A stretch of 64,000 bases of DNA, from assembly GCA_029379385.1 (NCBI GenBank), contig CM055605.1, positions 14,543,001 to 14,607,000 on the forward strand, in the 5' to 3' direction. Positions 34,164-46,599 of this stretch are shown piece after piece. Origin of the DNA: Quillaja saponaria. Lineage: Eukaryota; Streptophyta; Magnoliopsida; Fabales; Quillajaceae. The position numbers were made by a program, and so were the translations under genes. Under the pieces are notes generated by a model. That model worked only from the letters and a program-made list of their open reading frames with translations, had not been told where the DNA came from and did not search any database. Each line of letters starts with the position of its first letter. The stretch's first letter is position 1.

Positions 34164-36722
34164 TATCACAATCTGATAAATTAATTCGTGCGTTAGAATT
34201 TATGTACCTAATTGTTGTATATATATATATATATAACACTATAAAATGAGTTGATGAAGGTATATTATAGTATAGAAATATCTAAGTGATTGTGTGGTGT
34301 AGTTTTTTTTTTCATTATTTTATTTGGCTTTCCTTGTGCTTGTCTTTCCTTCCTTTCTTTTTCCTGCTGGGCGTCTTTTCTTTTGGGAGAAAGAAGAGAT
34401 AAAAACCGACTTTGCCTCCCCTGCTCTACAACTCCTCCATTTTCTGCTCTGTTCCCGGCCAAAACAATCCAATATTTTGGTGAGCTATCCTAGCAGACGA
34501 GTTCTTTCACCTGTGCAACGTAAGTTGCTTGCTTTCCTTCAACCGTGGGCAGCACCGGGCTTCAACTTCCAGCCATGGCAGCAACTGGTCATGAGTTTCA
34601 ATAGAAGTCAGCAGCCACCACATAGCACAGCAGGGACGGGGCGGCAACTGAGTTTCCCTGCTTGACCGTCCAGCAGGTTTAAGAGGTTGGTTTCGGTTCA
34701 TGGTAAGCAGCCGGATGCTCCAGCTGCCAGCCGCCAGCCGCCATCCTTCTCCCTGCATCTTGGTGGTTTCAATTGTGTAGCCTTCCACTAATTTATGCCC
34801 CTAATTCCTTGATTTTCTTGTGTAACCGTGAGTGGAATGCTTTTCATTGTGGTTGAGGAGTTAGATTCAATATGGGAAGGGAATTGTTGGATTCATATTA
34901 GAGGGAGTTAACTGGATGGGTGTGGAAAGCACTGATGATAAATTGTTTGCTTGTGGACCTTGTTTGGACGGTGAAGTATGAAAGATAGGGAGGAGGAGTG
35001 AGTTGAGGTATTTTTGGTCAAGGCAGTGGGAGAAGAATGTGAGATGTACATGAAGAGTGAGAATGATTCATCACTGGACGAATTAGGAAGATGAATAAGT
35101 GATTTAGATTTCAATTACACTAACATAATATGTGAACGTTAGAAGAAATAATTTCAATGAATATGAGTTAAATAATATAATTTGAATGTTACAATGAAAA
35201 TGAAAGTATTGTGAAAAGTTGGAAATTGTTAATTGAATTATGAATTGAGTATAAAAAAAGGGACACTAATGTTAAACAAGTAATACGTATATATTTATAT
35301 ACACAATTAAGCAAGCAACTCATTTTCAGTTATTCGATAATATAACTGGTTAAAGTTGAAATTTTATATATAAATGTGGATTAATTTTAATATATATATG
35401 GGGTAATGTTAAATTATGAAAGTTAAATCGGTGAATGTAACGGGTTAATTAATATTGCTTTAAGCAACATATTAGACATAACTATGTATGATTAAGAAAT
35501 CGTCGAATTAATTTAGAAGTGATTATTAGTAATTTATTAATTTATGATTTTTTAGTTCTAGAGCGTGTCGAGGATATTCCGACACCGTCACAGATTAGAC
35601 GAACTGACGAATCACATCCGTGAACTTGTGAGTGAATTATGTGTTTTATGGTTATCAGATTTATTGTTTGTCATTATGTGCATACTTGAATTTAATGAGT
35701 GATTTCAGTAATTTAACTGGATTATATGTGATTGACATTAATTGTGATTGATAAGGGTCAACACGTGAAATTTTTTTGGAAAAATGGTTTTCATCTTTGA
35801 AATTAAAATTCAGGTGCACCTAGATTATTTGAACTTACAAGTTTATATGAGTTATCCGATTCTGAAAATTGTTTTGAAAAACTATTGGAGTGCTTAGTCC
35901 CGGTGGGATGGATTTGTGTACGGAGAATAATTTGTTGTGCGAGCAAGAAAATGCCTGGTGAGGGAGATAATGTTGTGCGGGGCTGAGTTACTATTTGGCC
36001 CTTCGATTGTTTAAGTATTTGTTTGATTGTTGATCAACTTGTATGAACTGTTTGCTATTTTGGGACTGTGAACTAAGTGAACTGTGGTTATATGATTATG
36101 ATAATCATGTACGTGCATCAAGAGATTTGAATATGAGTTGTAACTTTATGATATTTGTGCTGTATGATGCTGGTACCCGTAGGGTACATGATTTACTCAT
36201 TGAGTCTTGGTGACTCATTCTTTCCTTTGTGGTTATTTTTTTTTTTAGTTTTTAGGAAACCGTAGTTGATTGCTATATAGGACTACTTGCTGACTCTGTA
36301 ACGGTAAGGTATATTTCAGATATCGCATACTTGGAGCGTAGAGGACAACACTTGCAGTCAACTAGGATGTCATGCATAGTTATAGTATATATATTGTGAA
36401 TATTTTGGTGTTGTTCTGTTTTATTAGGAGCGAAGCTCCTTTGTATATTATGATATCATGAATTACTATCGACTTGAATACAGGTTGTTTGTTTATATTA
36501 TGGGTATGTTCCACCGTATAAGGAACCTCTGCCAAAATTTTCATAAATCGTTATGTGTTTAACTGTTGGCACCAGATTTTATTTTAACTTAATAACATTT
36601 TGATAGTATTGACTATAATGTATATTTTTAAATTGTGATGCACACTGCTTGCATATTCAGGGTTACGAAAGTATGGACATCCATTCCTCCGACCAGTCAT
36701 ACCTTCATTTGAGGGTGTGACA
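34164..36722 (+). mobile_element. Chromovirus-type solo LTR (copy 7), plus orientation, target duplication ACTTA
   Basis: Ends GAGGGTGTGACA at 36722 followed by ACTTA. Its start, TATCACAATCTGATAA, is preceded by ACTTA at 34159-34163, a perfect five-base duplication. The first bases align with the starts of copies 5 and 6 (CTGATAA, then a TTTATGT block), so the start is supported by homology as well as by the duplication, although its TG has changed to TA. The (TA)n tract at 34218-34238 is nearer the start than in other copies, implying a deletion. It also holds a GC-richer block at 34330-34790, paired hairpins at 36173-36187 (GTACCC-GTA-GGGTAC) and 36202-36216 (GAGTC...GACTC), and the core at about 35895-36000. 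The ORF at 34324-34665 lies in the block and has no family pattern. Confidence 0.7.
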
Positions 36723-36727
36723 ACTTA

Positions 36728-37738
36728 ATTAATATTTAAACATAAAATTTAAGAATAATAAATTCAAGGGTTAGAAGAGGTAAAAAAAATTTCAATTTAA
36801 AGAATAAGGGTTATATGGAATTAGTTTTAATAATATAACTTATTTGTCTTCTAAAGTGATAACAAGATGATTTTTAGTAGTATTGATAAATAATTATAAA
36901 AATAATAGAACTTATTAACTAGAAAATAATTCAATAACTATCAGAAACTTATTGCAATCCTATAAATATTAATAGTGTGAAAAAATAGGCCAACAAGCAT
37001 TTAACTATTAGGATAGTATTAAACAAAAAGAAAAAAATAAGTAAAATAATTTATAATGAGTAATTATGTATATTAAATTTAAGAAAGTAAAAAAATTTCA
37101 TCACATTTGTGCTTACACATACAATAAAAGTATAGATAAGTTTTGCTTTTATATATTGTATAGAAGTATAAATAAGTTCTATTTACGCCCCTTATGAGAG
37201 GTTTTTCTTTTCTTTTTTCCTAACTAAAAGAATAGATTTAAAAAATTTCACCACATTCGTCTACACGTACATACATGCATGTTTTGTATATAGTTTACAA
37301 TAATTTAATTTCTTTTAAATTAATTCAATTTGATAAAAAAATATTTAGATATTAAAATGGTGGGAGTGTGGGAGAGAGTAGGAGGGTAAGAAAGTGGGAA
37401 AGTGGGAAATTGAGAAAGTGAGAAGGTTATTATTTAGTAGTTATCAAGTGATTAGTTAAATTTATTAATTGAATTTAGCTTTAAATAATTTAAATATGTA
37501 AATATGTATATCTTATATAGTAGGAAACTATATGGGTTTTCTAGTTTTTAGAATAATATATAAAAGTATACACTCAAGTAAAACCTAGATGTAGCCATAT
37601 TTGAGATATCTTTTCATTTCATTTTAAATTAATTGTAATTTAAGATTTTTAAAAATATAATTTAAATTATGAAAATATAATATTAATAACAACATTATTG
37701 ACTTTATTTTTATTATTTGATTTTATATATTTTTTAAT
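36728..37738. other. AT-rich intergenic with a purine tract
   Basis: No gene seen. At about 37358-37426 the plus strand is almost purely G and A, with short repeats of AGTGGGAA and AGAAAGTG, a polypurine tract of about 65 bases. The rest is A/T-rich without structure. Confidence 0.5.
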
Positions 37739-39001
37739 GTCATGCCCTACACAGAGATATGATTGGCCGGAAGAATAAATACTCAAACCTCTGTAACCTT
37801 GATTTCAAATCAAAATAAATACTCATACAACAACGAACTAAAAGTAAAAGTTCAAGGAAAACTTTGTAAAAATGAAAATATATACATATACATATATTTA
37901 CAGAAAATACTAGTTTTTTGTAAAATTTCGACAGAGGTTCTTCATAAATTGAAAAATTCCCGAATTATATAGAAAAAGTAACGTTTTGATTTACAACACA
38001 ACAACAATAAGGAGGTCAATTCCATCCACTTAAAGAAAATCAATAAAACACAATATTTCATAGCTCAAAATTTCATAATCCAAAAGCCCTAAAGTGACTT
38101 CAAAGTTTTCATTCCTAGCTTCAAATATGTGATTTCACACGAATATCTTATCGTAACAACTATCGGCAAGTTAAGGCTCGGCTTGAGGGGTTTGAGATGA
38201 ACCTGGTGAACCTGGTGCTAAAAAAAAAAACATAAATGAACGTAGAGTGAGTCATAAAAATTCAATGTGTGAAAAACGTACTCAAAAGGTATTAGTATCA
38301 ATTAACATATAATTATAAGACATTTTTTAACATATTCACGTTGGCATAAGTTACAGTGCAATTACATTCCACAAATATATATATAAATGCAAAATTAACA
38401 TAACTCACAAATGATCATAGTTCAAACAAACATAGCAAAGCAACCAAAAGGGCCAATATTCGAAATAACTCAGCACCCACACACCATAAACATATCATCC
38501 CCGAGCCTTTTGCTCCCGCACAATAATAATATATATTATCTTCCTTAATAACCTCTCAGAGGCTGAGTTACTCAAATATTTTTATTCAAATATTAAATAA
38601 CCAAATTGAATATATCCTAGAAGCACCAGGATTCTAACTCACATTAAAAAAAATGAAATCTTTGGCCCTATCAATCACATACAAGCTTTCACACTAATAC
38701 ACAACACATTAAATAGTAAAGTTTCAAAGATATAACATTCTTATCACACAATCCACTCAATGCATTAAATAACCTCACTCAACAAAGTTATATATATATA
38801 CTTATGTATACAAACATTCAAAACTCAACTAGTAACCAAAAGTAACATCTTTCACTCCCAAAGTTATGGATTTTGTTCAAGGCTTCCTCTTAGGTCCAAA
38901 AGCATTGTTGAGTTGACATTACGTTCTGGAGTTGAAATTATATTTTCCAAATACTATTTAGTTTGTAAATTTCATAGATTATAAACCCTTAATCTCAAAG
39001 A

Positions 39002-39041
<40 letters not shown>

Positions 39042-39460
39042 GTTTCATTTACTTATTTACAATTAACCTCTTTTAGGCATTTTAACAAACACCTTGAAGG
39101 CACCCTTTTTATTCCAATTTATATGTATATTTATTGTATCTAAACTAAGGGAAACAAGCTCTAACTCTTTAAACTCAACACTACTCATAACTCAACCATT
39201 AACTTCAAAGTTGGATTAACTATTTAGGATCAATCAAAAGCTTGAATTATAGAAGTTTAATAATACCCCAACACTAATTCTACCATTTTCAATCACATTC
39301 AAGCTTATGTTCACCCTCCTAAAGTCTTTCAATTCAAATCCTTAAACCACGCAAAAGGAGAGTATTTCAGTTTTTAAAGAGAATAAGAGAAATTAAGTGG
39401 GCTTAGAAGCTTGGAAGTACCAATAATCGAAGCCACTAACTAGTAGAAAAGTTGTGGTTG
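37739..39460 (-). mobile_element. Chromovirus-type LTR (copy 8), cut by the assembly gap
   Basis: Begins TGTCATGCCC with GATATGATTGGCCGG and follows the sub-family of copies 1 and 7 (GAGTCATAAAAATTC in place of the perfect hairpin). It contains a long (AT)n tract at 39004-39039 and runs into the N block at 39461. Its 5-prime end (TGTTATAAC) is not seen. Confidence 0.7.
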
Positions 39461-39560
39461 NNNNNNNNNNNNNNNNNNNNNNNNNNNNNNNNNNNNNNNN
39501 NNNNNNNNNNNNNNNNNNNNNNNNNNNNNNNNNNNNNNNNNNNNNNNNNNNNNNNNNNNN
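39461..39560. other. Assembly gap, exactly 100 N
   Basis: One hundred unknown bases, a conventional placeholder for a gap of unknown size. It lies where two oppositely oriented LTR copies face each other. Confidence 0.99.
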
Positions 39561-42335
39561 TGAAACAAGTTCATCCATGGAGAGTGTTGAGCTAACCGTG
39601 ATCTTTAAAACTCTTTAGGAGTTGCTTCTAGATAAATAAGTAGGTGTGTGATGTTTTAGAACAGAAATTCTAGCCATTTGTGTGGATTATTTTTCCTATC
39701 CATGAGTGCTAAAAGTTATGGTGTGTGTAAGGTATATGAGTGTCAAAATTTGGGGCTGTAAGTTGATGTGATAGAGGTTGTTACTATGTTATGTTTTGGT
39801 GTGTTTAAGCTGTGAGGGAGAAAAGCTTATCAACCATCTCTACCTTGTCCCATAACAATTTTCTTGGCATCCTTCATGCTATCCTATGGGTATTATGAAG
39901 AGAGGCAGCCAATATGCTCCCATACATGTTATGAAGTTTGTGGGGGTTTAAACTATTCCTTATTTCAAGCGTTAAAAAGGGTAATCTTGAGAACTAAGTT
40001 TGATTTTAAGGTGTTATTATTACAAGTGGAATAGGTGCAGAAATGTTAGTACCTTTGAACTTTTAGTTATTTATGTTAATTTAGGTGTTGTAATTTCTTA
40101 ATTAGATGAATTGTTTGGAATTCTTTTTAGTTCAAGTAAGAAAGTGAAATGAGTAGTTAGATATAAATCATGGACTTTAACTAGATTAAGTTTGAATCAA
40201 AGAATTAGAATTATTAAATCATTTCAAATAGTTAACATGAAGTTTTAAAATAAAATAATACTACTTTCAAATTTCAATTAACATGTAACCTATCAATAAA
40301 TATTACTGATAGCTTGGTTTTAATGGCTCACATAGGATGGTGAGAGAAAGATGCTGGACTAAAATTTAAAAAAATAAAATAAAAATGCTTCTAGAGTGTT
40401 GATTGGAAATTAGTTTCTTATAGTCCGTTAAGTCACGATGACTTTTATGTCATTGATAATGATCTATGGTGATAGTGATTAACAAGGAGACTTACAATTT
40501 ATGTTTTTCTAGTGGAGACATAGTGGAGGTGTTTAAGAATTCAGTCTTTAATCATAAGCAGATCTTTGTTTTTTGTTTTGTTTTTGTTTTTTTTTGTTTT
40601 TTTTTTTCTGGATTATTATTATTTTTCCTCATAAATTTGAATAGAGGTTAAAAGCAAAGGATATATATAGGGTAATTAATTATATACTTAATTAATAAAG
40701 TTATGTAATTTAGGCTTTTGATCATTGTGAATAATTAATTAAGTCTAAGATGAATGTATGAGAAATGAGTAGTGAGTATGAACAAATGGTGATTAGTGTA
40801 GGTAAAGCGATGAGAATGTGGGTTGAGTGGTAAATGAGGGGGAAGCAAGGTAGATTTTATAAGTTAGAGAAATTATGATAGGGAAATTCTGTATCTCTAG
40901 TGTTTTCGAGACTTTGTTAGAGGTTGTGATTTAAATTAGCTTAGGACATCTAAATAAAAGTTGTTCCTAACATATTGAGGGACAATTTGGAGTGGTTTAG
41001 ATCTTAATTCTATGTTGTGTGTATTTTGGAAGTGTGGGAAGGCATGGTTGTGATTTTCGGGTCCTAACTATAATAGTTTTGGTAAAACTGATGTTAGGGG
41101 TTCTTAACGGATGAATTAGGAGTAGAGTGCTAAAGAAAAACTAGATTGAAAAGTTTTTTTAATTTAATTCCCAAGTATGAGATTTCTATAAGCATCGGAA
41201 TTAGAGATTGGCAACTAGAAATTATATGAGTGCCTTATTTGGAAAAATTTAATTGTAGCTTTGGAAAGTGTTATTGAGTCAATGACGTGCATGAATGCAA
41301 GAGGAAGTAATAAAGAAGAGTGGTAAATGGTGAGTGGTTAATTGTTGCTTTTAGAGGCTAGATTATTATGTGTAATTGTATGTGTATTTAAATAAATGTG
41401 TTAGTGAGTTATTTGAATCATGCTTGTTTGAAATTGTCTGTGGTTGATAAGGGCCAACAAATGAATTATTTTTTTCAGAGAACTGATTTTTATCTCCAAA
41501 ATTAAAATCCAGGTGCACCTAGGATATTTTGATTTAAAATCACAAGAAATTCTGATTAATTTCTACAGAGATTAATTTGTTGTGCATGGGCATAAATGCC
41601 CTGCAGGGGGTGATAATGTTGTGTAAGGCTGGGTTACTCGTTGGCCCTTTGGTTGCTTTGCATGATATTATTGGTTTGATTAATTTGTGATCCTGTGTAT
41701 CATGTAAATTATGAATTTATGATGATTACAATGTATATGTGTAATATGAATTAAGATATGAACAATGTTACATGATGTTACTATATATGTTATACACTTG
41801 TGTTGTGTGATGCTAGTACCTTTTGGTACGATTTTTCACTCACGAAGTCCATAGGACTCACCCCTCTCTCATGGATATTTTTTTAGTGATAGGAGTTCGG
41901 TACATGGTGTCACTGAGCTTGTGACTTGCTGATTAAGTACGGCAAGGTATTTCCAGGATGAAAGTTTGTAGTCACACTAGAACTATGAGGTGTCTAATTT
42001 TGGTATAATGTAAGAGTCTAGTTATTTGTCTTGATTAGGATGTGGACGAAGCGAAGCTCCTTGTTGTCTTGGTGTTATTGTTGCATGAGATCATGAGCAT
42101 ATGTGTTTGTATTTTGAGGCATGTTCCATGTTGTTGGGGACCTCTGCCAAAATTTTTCAGCAAATTGTTAACTGTTTTAGAAAATAAAATTTACAATGAA
42201 CTTCTATTTATAAAAGTTACTTTTATCCTTTGGATGGGCCAAGAGTCATGTTTGTTATTTTGTTTCGAAGTCAGGGTTACGAAGATTTAGTTATCCAATC
42301 CTCCGGCCAGTCAAGCTTTTTTGAGGGGTGTGACA
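39561..42335 (+). mobile_element. Chromovirus-type LTR (copy 9), plus orientation, start lost in the gap
   Basis: Ends TTGAGGGGTGTGACA at 42335. It shares the GC-rich core (about 41575-41650, CATAAATGCCCTGCAGGGGG), the hairpin at 41817-41830 (GTACC-TTTT-GGTAC) and the AGTCC-ATA-GGACT stem at 41847-41859 with other copies. The region 39561-39910 is GC-richer, like the leader block of other copies. The start is inside the N gap, so no target duplication can be checked. Confidence 0.7.
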
Positions 42336-42579
42336 GTATAATGCCTATAGGTGTTTTTTGTAAAATGGTTGTGACAAATGATTAATTTACTTTGTTTACA
42401 GATTTCAGTTATAACTTTTTCACTAGATGGTTGTTAGCAACGATTTATTGCTTACGTTTTTCAATGTATCATTGTATCTTTATATAAATTATTTATTGGT
42501 AAATCATTCATGCTTTGGATTGTTTCCCTGTCTGCTATACATATACTGTGTACTCGTGGAGTCTTTGTGACTCACCCTT
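42336..42579 (+). mobile_element. Small LTR-like fragment beside copy 9
   Basis: Mostly unrecognised, but 42551-42580 repeats the LTR hairpin region: a GTACTCG start, then GAGTC-TTTGT-GACTC (42559-42573) and CACCCTT. It is probably the remains of yet another copy, cut off by the Athila-type LTR that begins near 42580. Confidence 0.35.
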
Positions 42580-42818
42580 GTTAATTAATGTTTTAGGTGT
42601 CTTTGTAGTGTCTGTTCTAAACAAAAAGGAGAGAAGAATTGAAGGTAGCACCAAGGAAGATAGCGCGACAGCGTGAGAAGGGAAAAGTTGATGGATCAGG
42701 ACAAGAGACTTGTATCGTGGCATGACAAAGTTAAGTCGCGGTGCCATTAAAACAAGAATTACACAAATCAGGCAGAGAGCTTTACACCGCAGAGCCTATA
42801 ACCTAAAGCCGCGGCGTC
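42580..42818 (+). mobile_element. Athila-type LTR A, left part, split by a later element
   Basis: GTTTTAGGTGTCTTTGTAGTG and the following bases align with LTR B from about 49600 (GTTTTAGGTGTCTTTATAGTG) through the AAGCCGC block. The first 150 or so bases of the LTR are missing. It is interrupted after GCGTC (42814-42818) by the element at 42819-47987 and resumes at 47988. Confidence 0.7.
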
Positions 42819-44210
42819 TGTTGTCAATATTAATCACAAAAGTGCACTTATCGTAACAAGTAATATAGTGAAAATGTAGAGTCAAACCAACGAGGAATTG
42901 TAACTAATATCTAGCTAAGTACTAAAACTAACACAATCCTAACTTTATTCAAATAAACAAATTAGGGTTGAAAACCAATCTAATCGAGACCTAACTAACG
43001 ACACATTAAACTTAAGAACTTAATGCAGAAGACCCAGAGTTACAACTTCCCTCACACTTTACTTGAATTATTATTATCTTATCATGCTTAGCTATGGTAC
43101 CAAATTAATAACCTAGGGTTCTTATTCAATTATAAGTATCTTTTGAATTTCTTATAATTATACCTTACTTAACCAATTCACTATTGTTTATAAAAATTAA
43201 ATTACGCAAGATTCATTAAGACTAGACCTAAATTGGTTACAAGGTATATAGGTATATGTTTATCCTACATACGAATCAAATTTAAACAACTAGGTGAATG
43301 AATTCAAACATGTGCTATATCACTCAAGGCTAAATCTAAACTTCTTTCGTCAAGATTCCTCTAAGTTACCAAATCAATTTAATTGGTGATCAAGTAATTA
43401 GAGGCATTCAGCATGGAATGAAATAAATAACATAAATACCAAACCCTAAACAATCCATAGACAAATTTAAGTCAAGCTATATGTGAGTTTCATTGTAATC
43501 CTAGAAAGGGAATTGCTCCATGCTACTTACTATAAACATGAATTTAAACAATAAAAACATCAAGAAAATACAAGAAAGTAAAGAAGGAGTAGAATAAAGA
43601 AAACTATAAAGATCATTTATCTTCAAGCTTTAGTTATCCTTGCTCATTGCACTCTTGTTTGCCTCTTAAAATCTCCAGAGCTTCTTAGCTTAATTGTGTG
43701 TTTTGGTTTCCCAACATAAACCTCTTTAACTAGGCTTCAAAATTCTCAAAAAGAGTTCAACTTAGACTAGGAATCGAGCTGGTGCTGCAGCATTGAAGTT
43801 CCGGTGCCTCAGCACTAAAAATCTGAGAAAGTAGTCATATTGAGCACCTAGGAGTTGGCTGCCTCTTTCCTAAGCGCCTAGGCACTGCTTTTCTAGCACC
43901 TAGGAACCAGACTCCTTTGGTAGCACATACTGTTTTGCAATTTTTAACTGTTTTGAGCCTGAACTTGACTTCTAATGGGACTCCTATAAGCATGAAACCT
44001 TCAAAACATATAAACTAAGTTAATATAAGTTAAAACTCACATTAAAAACCTATATCCTAGTGAAAATGAATTAGGATTCACATCCTAATATGATAAGGAC
44101 TAAATTAAGATTTAACTAAAAACTTAAGCAAACTTCAACTAAAACTCAAGAATATAGCAAATAATTGAATAAAAAAGACATGTAAATAAGGTTATTTCGT
44201 AGACTTTTCA
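42819..44210 (-). repeat. 3-prime LTR of the non-autonomous element
   Basis: 1392 bases, plus-strand ends TGTTGTCAAT and AGACTTTTCA. In minus sense it begins TGAAAAGTC where the partner LTR has TGATAAGGC, so the first bases have mutated. It aligns with 46600-47987 along the whole length. Confidence 0.9.
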
Positions 44211-45478
44211 CACCCTCAAATTTAATGTTTTTCTAGTCCTCGATCAAAAGACAAATTAAAACACAAACGAAAACAAACAGCCACAAATGCTTCACACTAA
44301 AATAATGATATCTCCAACATACGCTCAAAAGTTTCACATGAGCATTAACTAAATGTCAACCTTAAGTATCATTCAAATTCATTTTTCAATTCCAGAGCAA
44401 GCAACAAATTCAAATGGATTTCCTATGTCTGTAAGTGAATGATCTTTTACCAAGGAATGGAAGCAATCAGGATAAGTTTATGTCTAACTACATCCCAATT
44501 TAACCATTAGGTTTCTTTTCAACTTTCTCTCCACTAATGTAGACTCTACTAAATCAAGAATCAATAGGTTTTTGTTATGCTTGTAATATAGGATAGGGTA
44601 ACGGTATGATAAAAGTATATTTAACGCTCAAGTTACCCTAAGCACATAAATCACTCTAGACTTTTGAAGAGATTTTTTTTTTTTTCCACAACCCAAGTAA
44701 TACCCTCTTGGCATACCTTTTTCATTTCACCACTGCATGTATTTTTTCTACTTTGTTGGCTTTTTTTTCTTTTGGTTTTTTTTTTTAAAGTCTTGTCCTA
44801 CCCCCAAACTTATTTCTTTTTATTATGAATATAAAGGTAATCAAGAGGCACAAATATATACAATCTATTTTTTTTCCTTTTAATAATTCCAACTTTTCTT
44901 CCTTTCTTAGAATAGCTCAAGATATTCCTACAATGATCAACATGCCAAAGAGTAAGGGTTTAAAACTGGAATTTCAAAAATGGTTAGGCAAAAATTTTGT
45001 AGGTGTCAAATAAAAAGAAATATAGGCTTAATAGGGTAAACTAGAGATATAATATAAAATATAGTAAGCTTAAAAAGGCTCAAACGGTCCAAAGATTGCC
45101 TAAATCATATCTTTAACTTAGTTTTGTCTAGGATTTCACCTCAAGAGAGAAGCAATCCCAAAAAAAAGATCAAGTGCATAATATGTGTTGGAAATCACAT
45201 CCCACAATACTACTAACTTAAGAATTTAATATGAATGTCAAAGATCGCATAAAAACTATAATATTATCATAGGATGAGGGAATTTCATTATAAAAGCATA
45301 GTAACATCTTGACTAACTAACAACTTAAAAACACAAGCACACCAATAAAACCCTTACCCAAATTTAAGCCTAACATTGTTCCTAATGTGTAAAATAAATA
45401 AAGGATAAGGATAGAAATACTCCCTGGCATTAAAGCATGGTGAGAAGCTCACTAATCTTTGGTATTGTTAAAAGCATC

Positions 45479-46440
45479 TCAGTTCGTAAGAGGTAAAAAA
45501 TGATGAACTTGCAAAAATAAACAACGCTTAGTTAGAGAATTCTCACTAAGAACAAAAGAAAAAAAAAGTTTAGTAACTTGGGTTACCTCCCAAGAAGCAC
45601 TTGATTTATAGTCATCGGCTTGACTATTGGAATATTGCTTCCAGACAAGTGGCTTCCACCCATAGCAAGTGTCATATAATACTATATATGGGTCTTGATT
45701 TAATATGCCCTCAAGCCTGGCAATATTTGGAAGTATTTGGCATGTGCACTCAACATCATTTGGCTTTAGAAATCTTGCTTGTTGTGTGTAGAAGTAAGAT
45801 GCCAAGGATAGTGGTGGAGGAGTTGACCACATGTGATCTTCATTAACATAAAATTCAGTGGCCAATTTAAGTGGAGGAAGAGTTAGCCACATAAAATCTT
45901 TATAGTTATTTTCTTTAGTGACTAATTTAGACTTAAGAGATTGTGCTTTTTCTTCCAGGATCAAGTCTTGAGTTTTTTCCTCATTTTGAGAGTCTTCCAA
46001 TTGAGACTTAATAATTTGGTCATCTTAGATTTTGTCATGGAATTCTTTTTCTATGACTAAATTATGCTTAATAGGTTGGGCACCGTGAATTTGCTCATGT
46101 GATTCATCTTCTATGAAGTAAATACATGGTGGAAGAGAACTTTGTACCCATTCTTCAAACTTCTCAAAAGGCTCCTCTATTGGTGTGGACTAACTTTTGG
46201 ATATGAAGGGATGAGCCAACAACTCATAAGCTTTGTTTATACTTAGATCCATGAAGTCTCCACCATCTAGCTTATCAACTACTCTCTGTGTTCTCTCATG
46301 TAAACTATTGTAAAATGTATGGAGTTGAAGCCATTTTAGTAGGCCGTGAGTTGGACACATACTTACTAGATAGTTGAACCTCTTCCAAGCATCTTAGAAT
46401 GATTCCAAATCATCTTGAGTGAAACATGTAAGGTTGAAAT
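45479..46440 (-). pseudogene. Gag-like coding region with proline-rich repeats
   Basis: In minus sense, 46440-46190 matches the middle of Athila-type gag: a DDLESF segment, DAWKRFNYLVSMCPTHGL, KWLQLHTFYNSL, then a GGDFMD and AYELL segment, parallel to CPHHGIPKWLQVHNFYN in the gag at 51114. It has frame breaks. It continues into an open ORF of 173 codons from 46000 to 45479 that is Glu/Lys-rich (SQNEEKTQDLILEEKAQ) and contains two copies of a motif: WLTLPPLKLATEFY and WSTPPPLSLASYFY. The ORF runs through SSASWEVTQV, the conserved end motif. Family knowledge says gag binds RNA and forms particles; what the repeated proline motif does is unknown. Confidence 0.65.
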
Positions 46441-46581
46441 ATTAAGTATACATCTTCAATGTACCTCACAAAACGAACAATAAAATAAAAGGCAAAAAAT
46501 AAAAATAAAATTGAATTATGAATTAAAACTAAGATTGCTATGTATTAATATTATCTACAATTAGTAAATTTTTTTTTCCTA

Positions 46582-46599
46582 AAAGCAGTGCCAAAAACT
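46582..46599 (-). other. Primer binding site of the non-autonomous element
   Basis: Minus-strand AGTTTTTGGCACTGCTTT directly follows the 5-prime LTR. The TGGC-C-C-T-GC core matches the 3-prime end complement of plant tRNA-Asp in most of its first ten positions and then decays. Confidence 0.6.

Noticed and set aside
34324..34788. Overlapping ORFs of 113 and 93 codons on opposite strands
   Set aside because: Both sit in the leader-like block of LTR copy 7; open by composition, with no family pattern or conservation.
45601..45846. 81-codon plus-strand ORF
   Set aside because: Antisense to the gag-like ORF on the minus strand.
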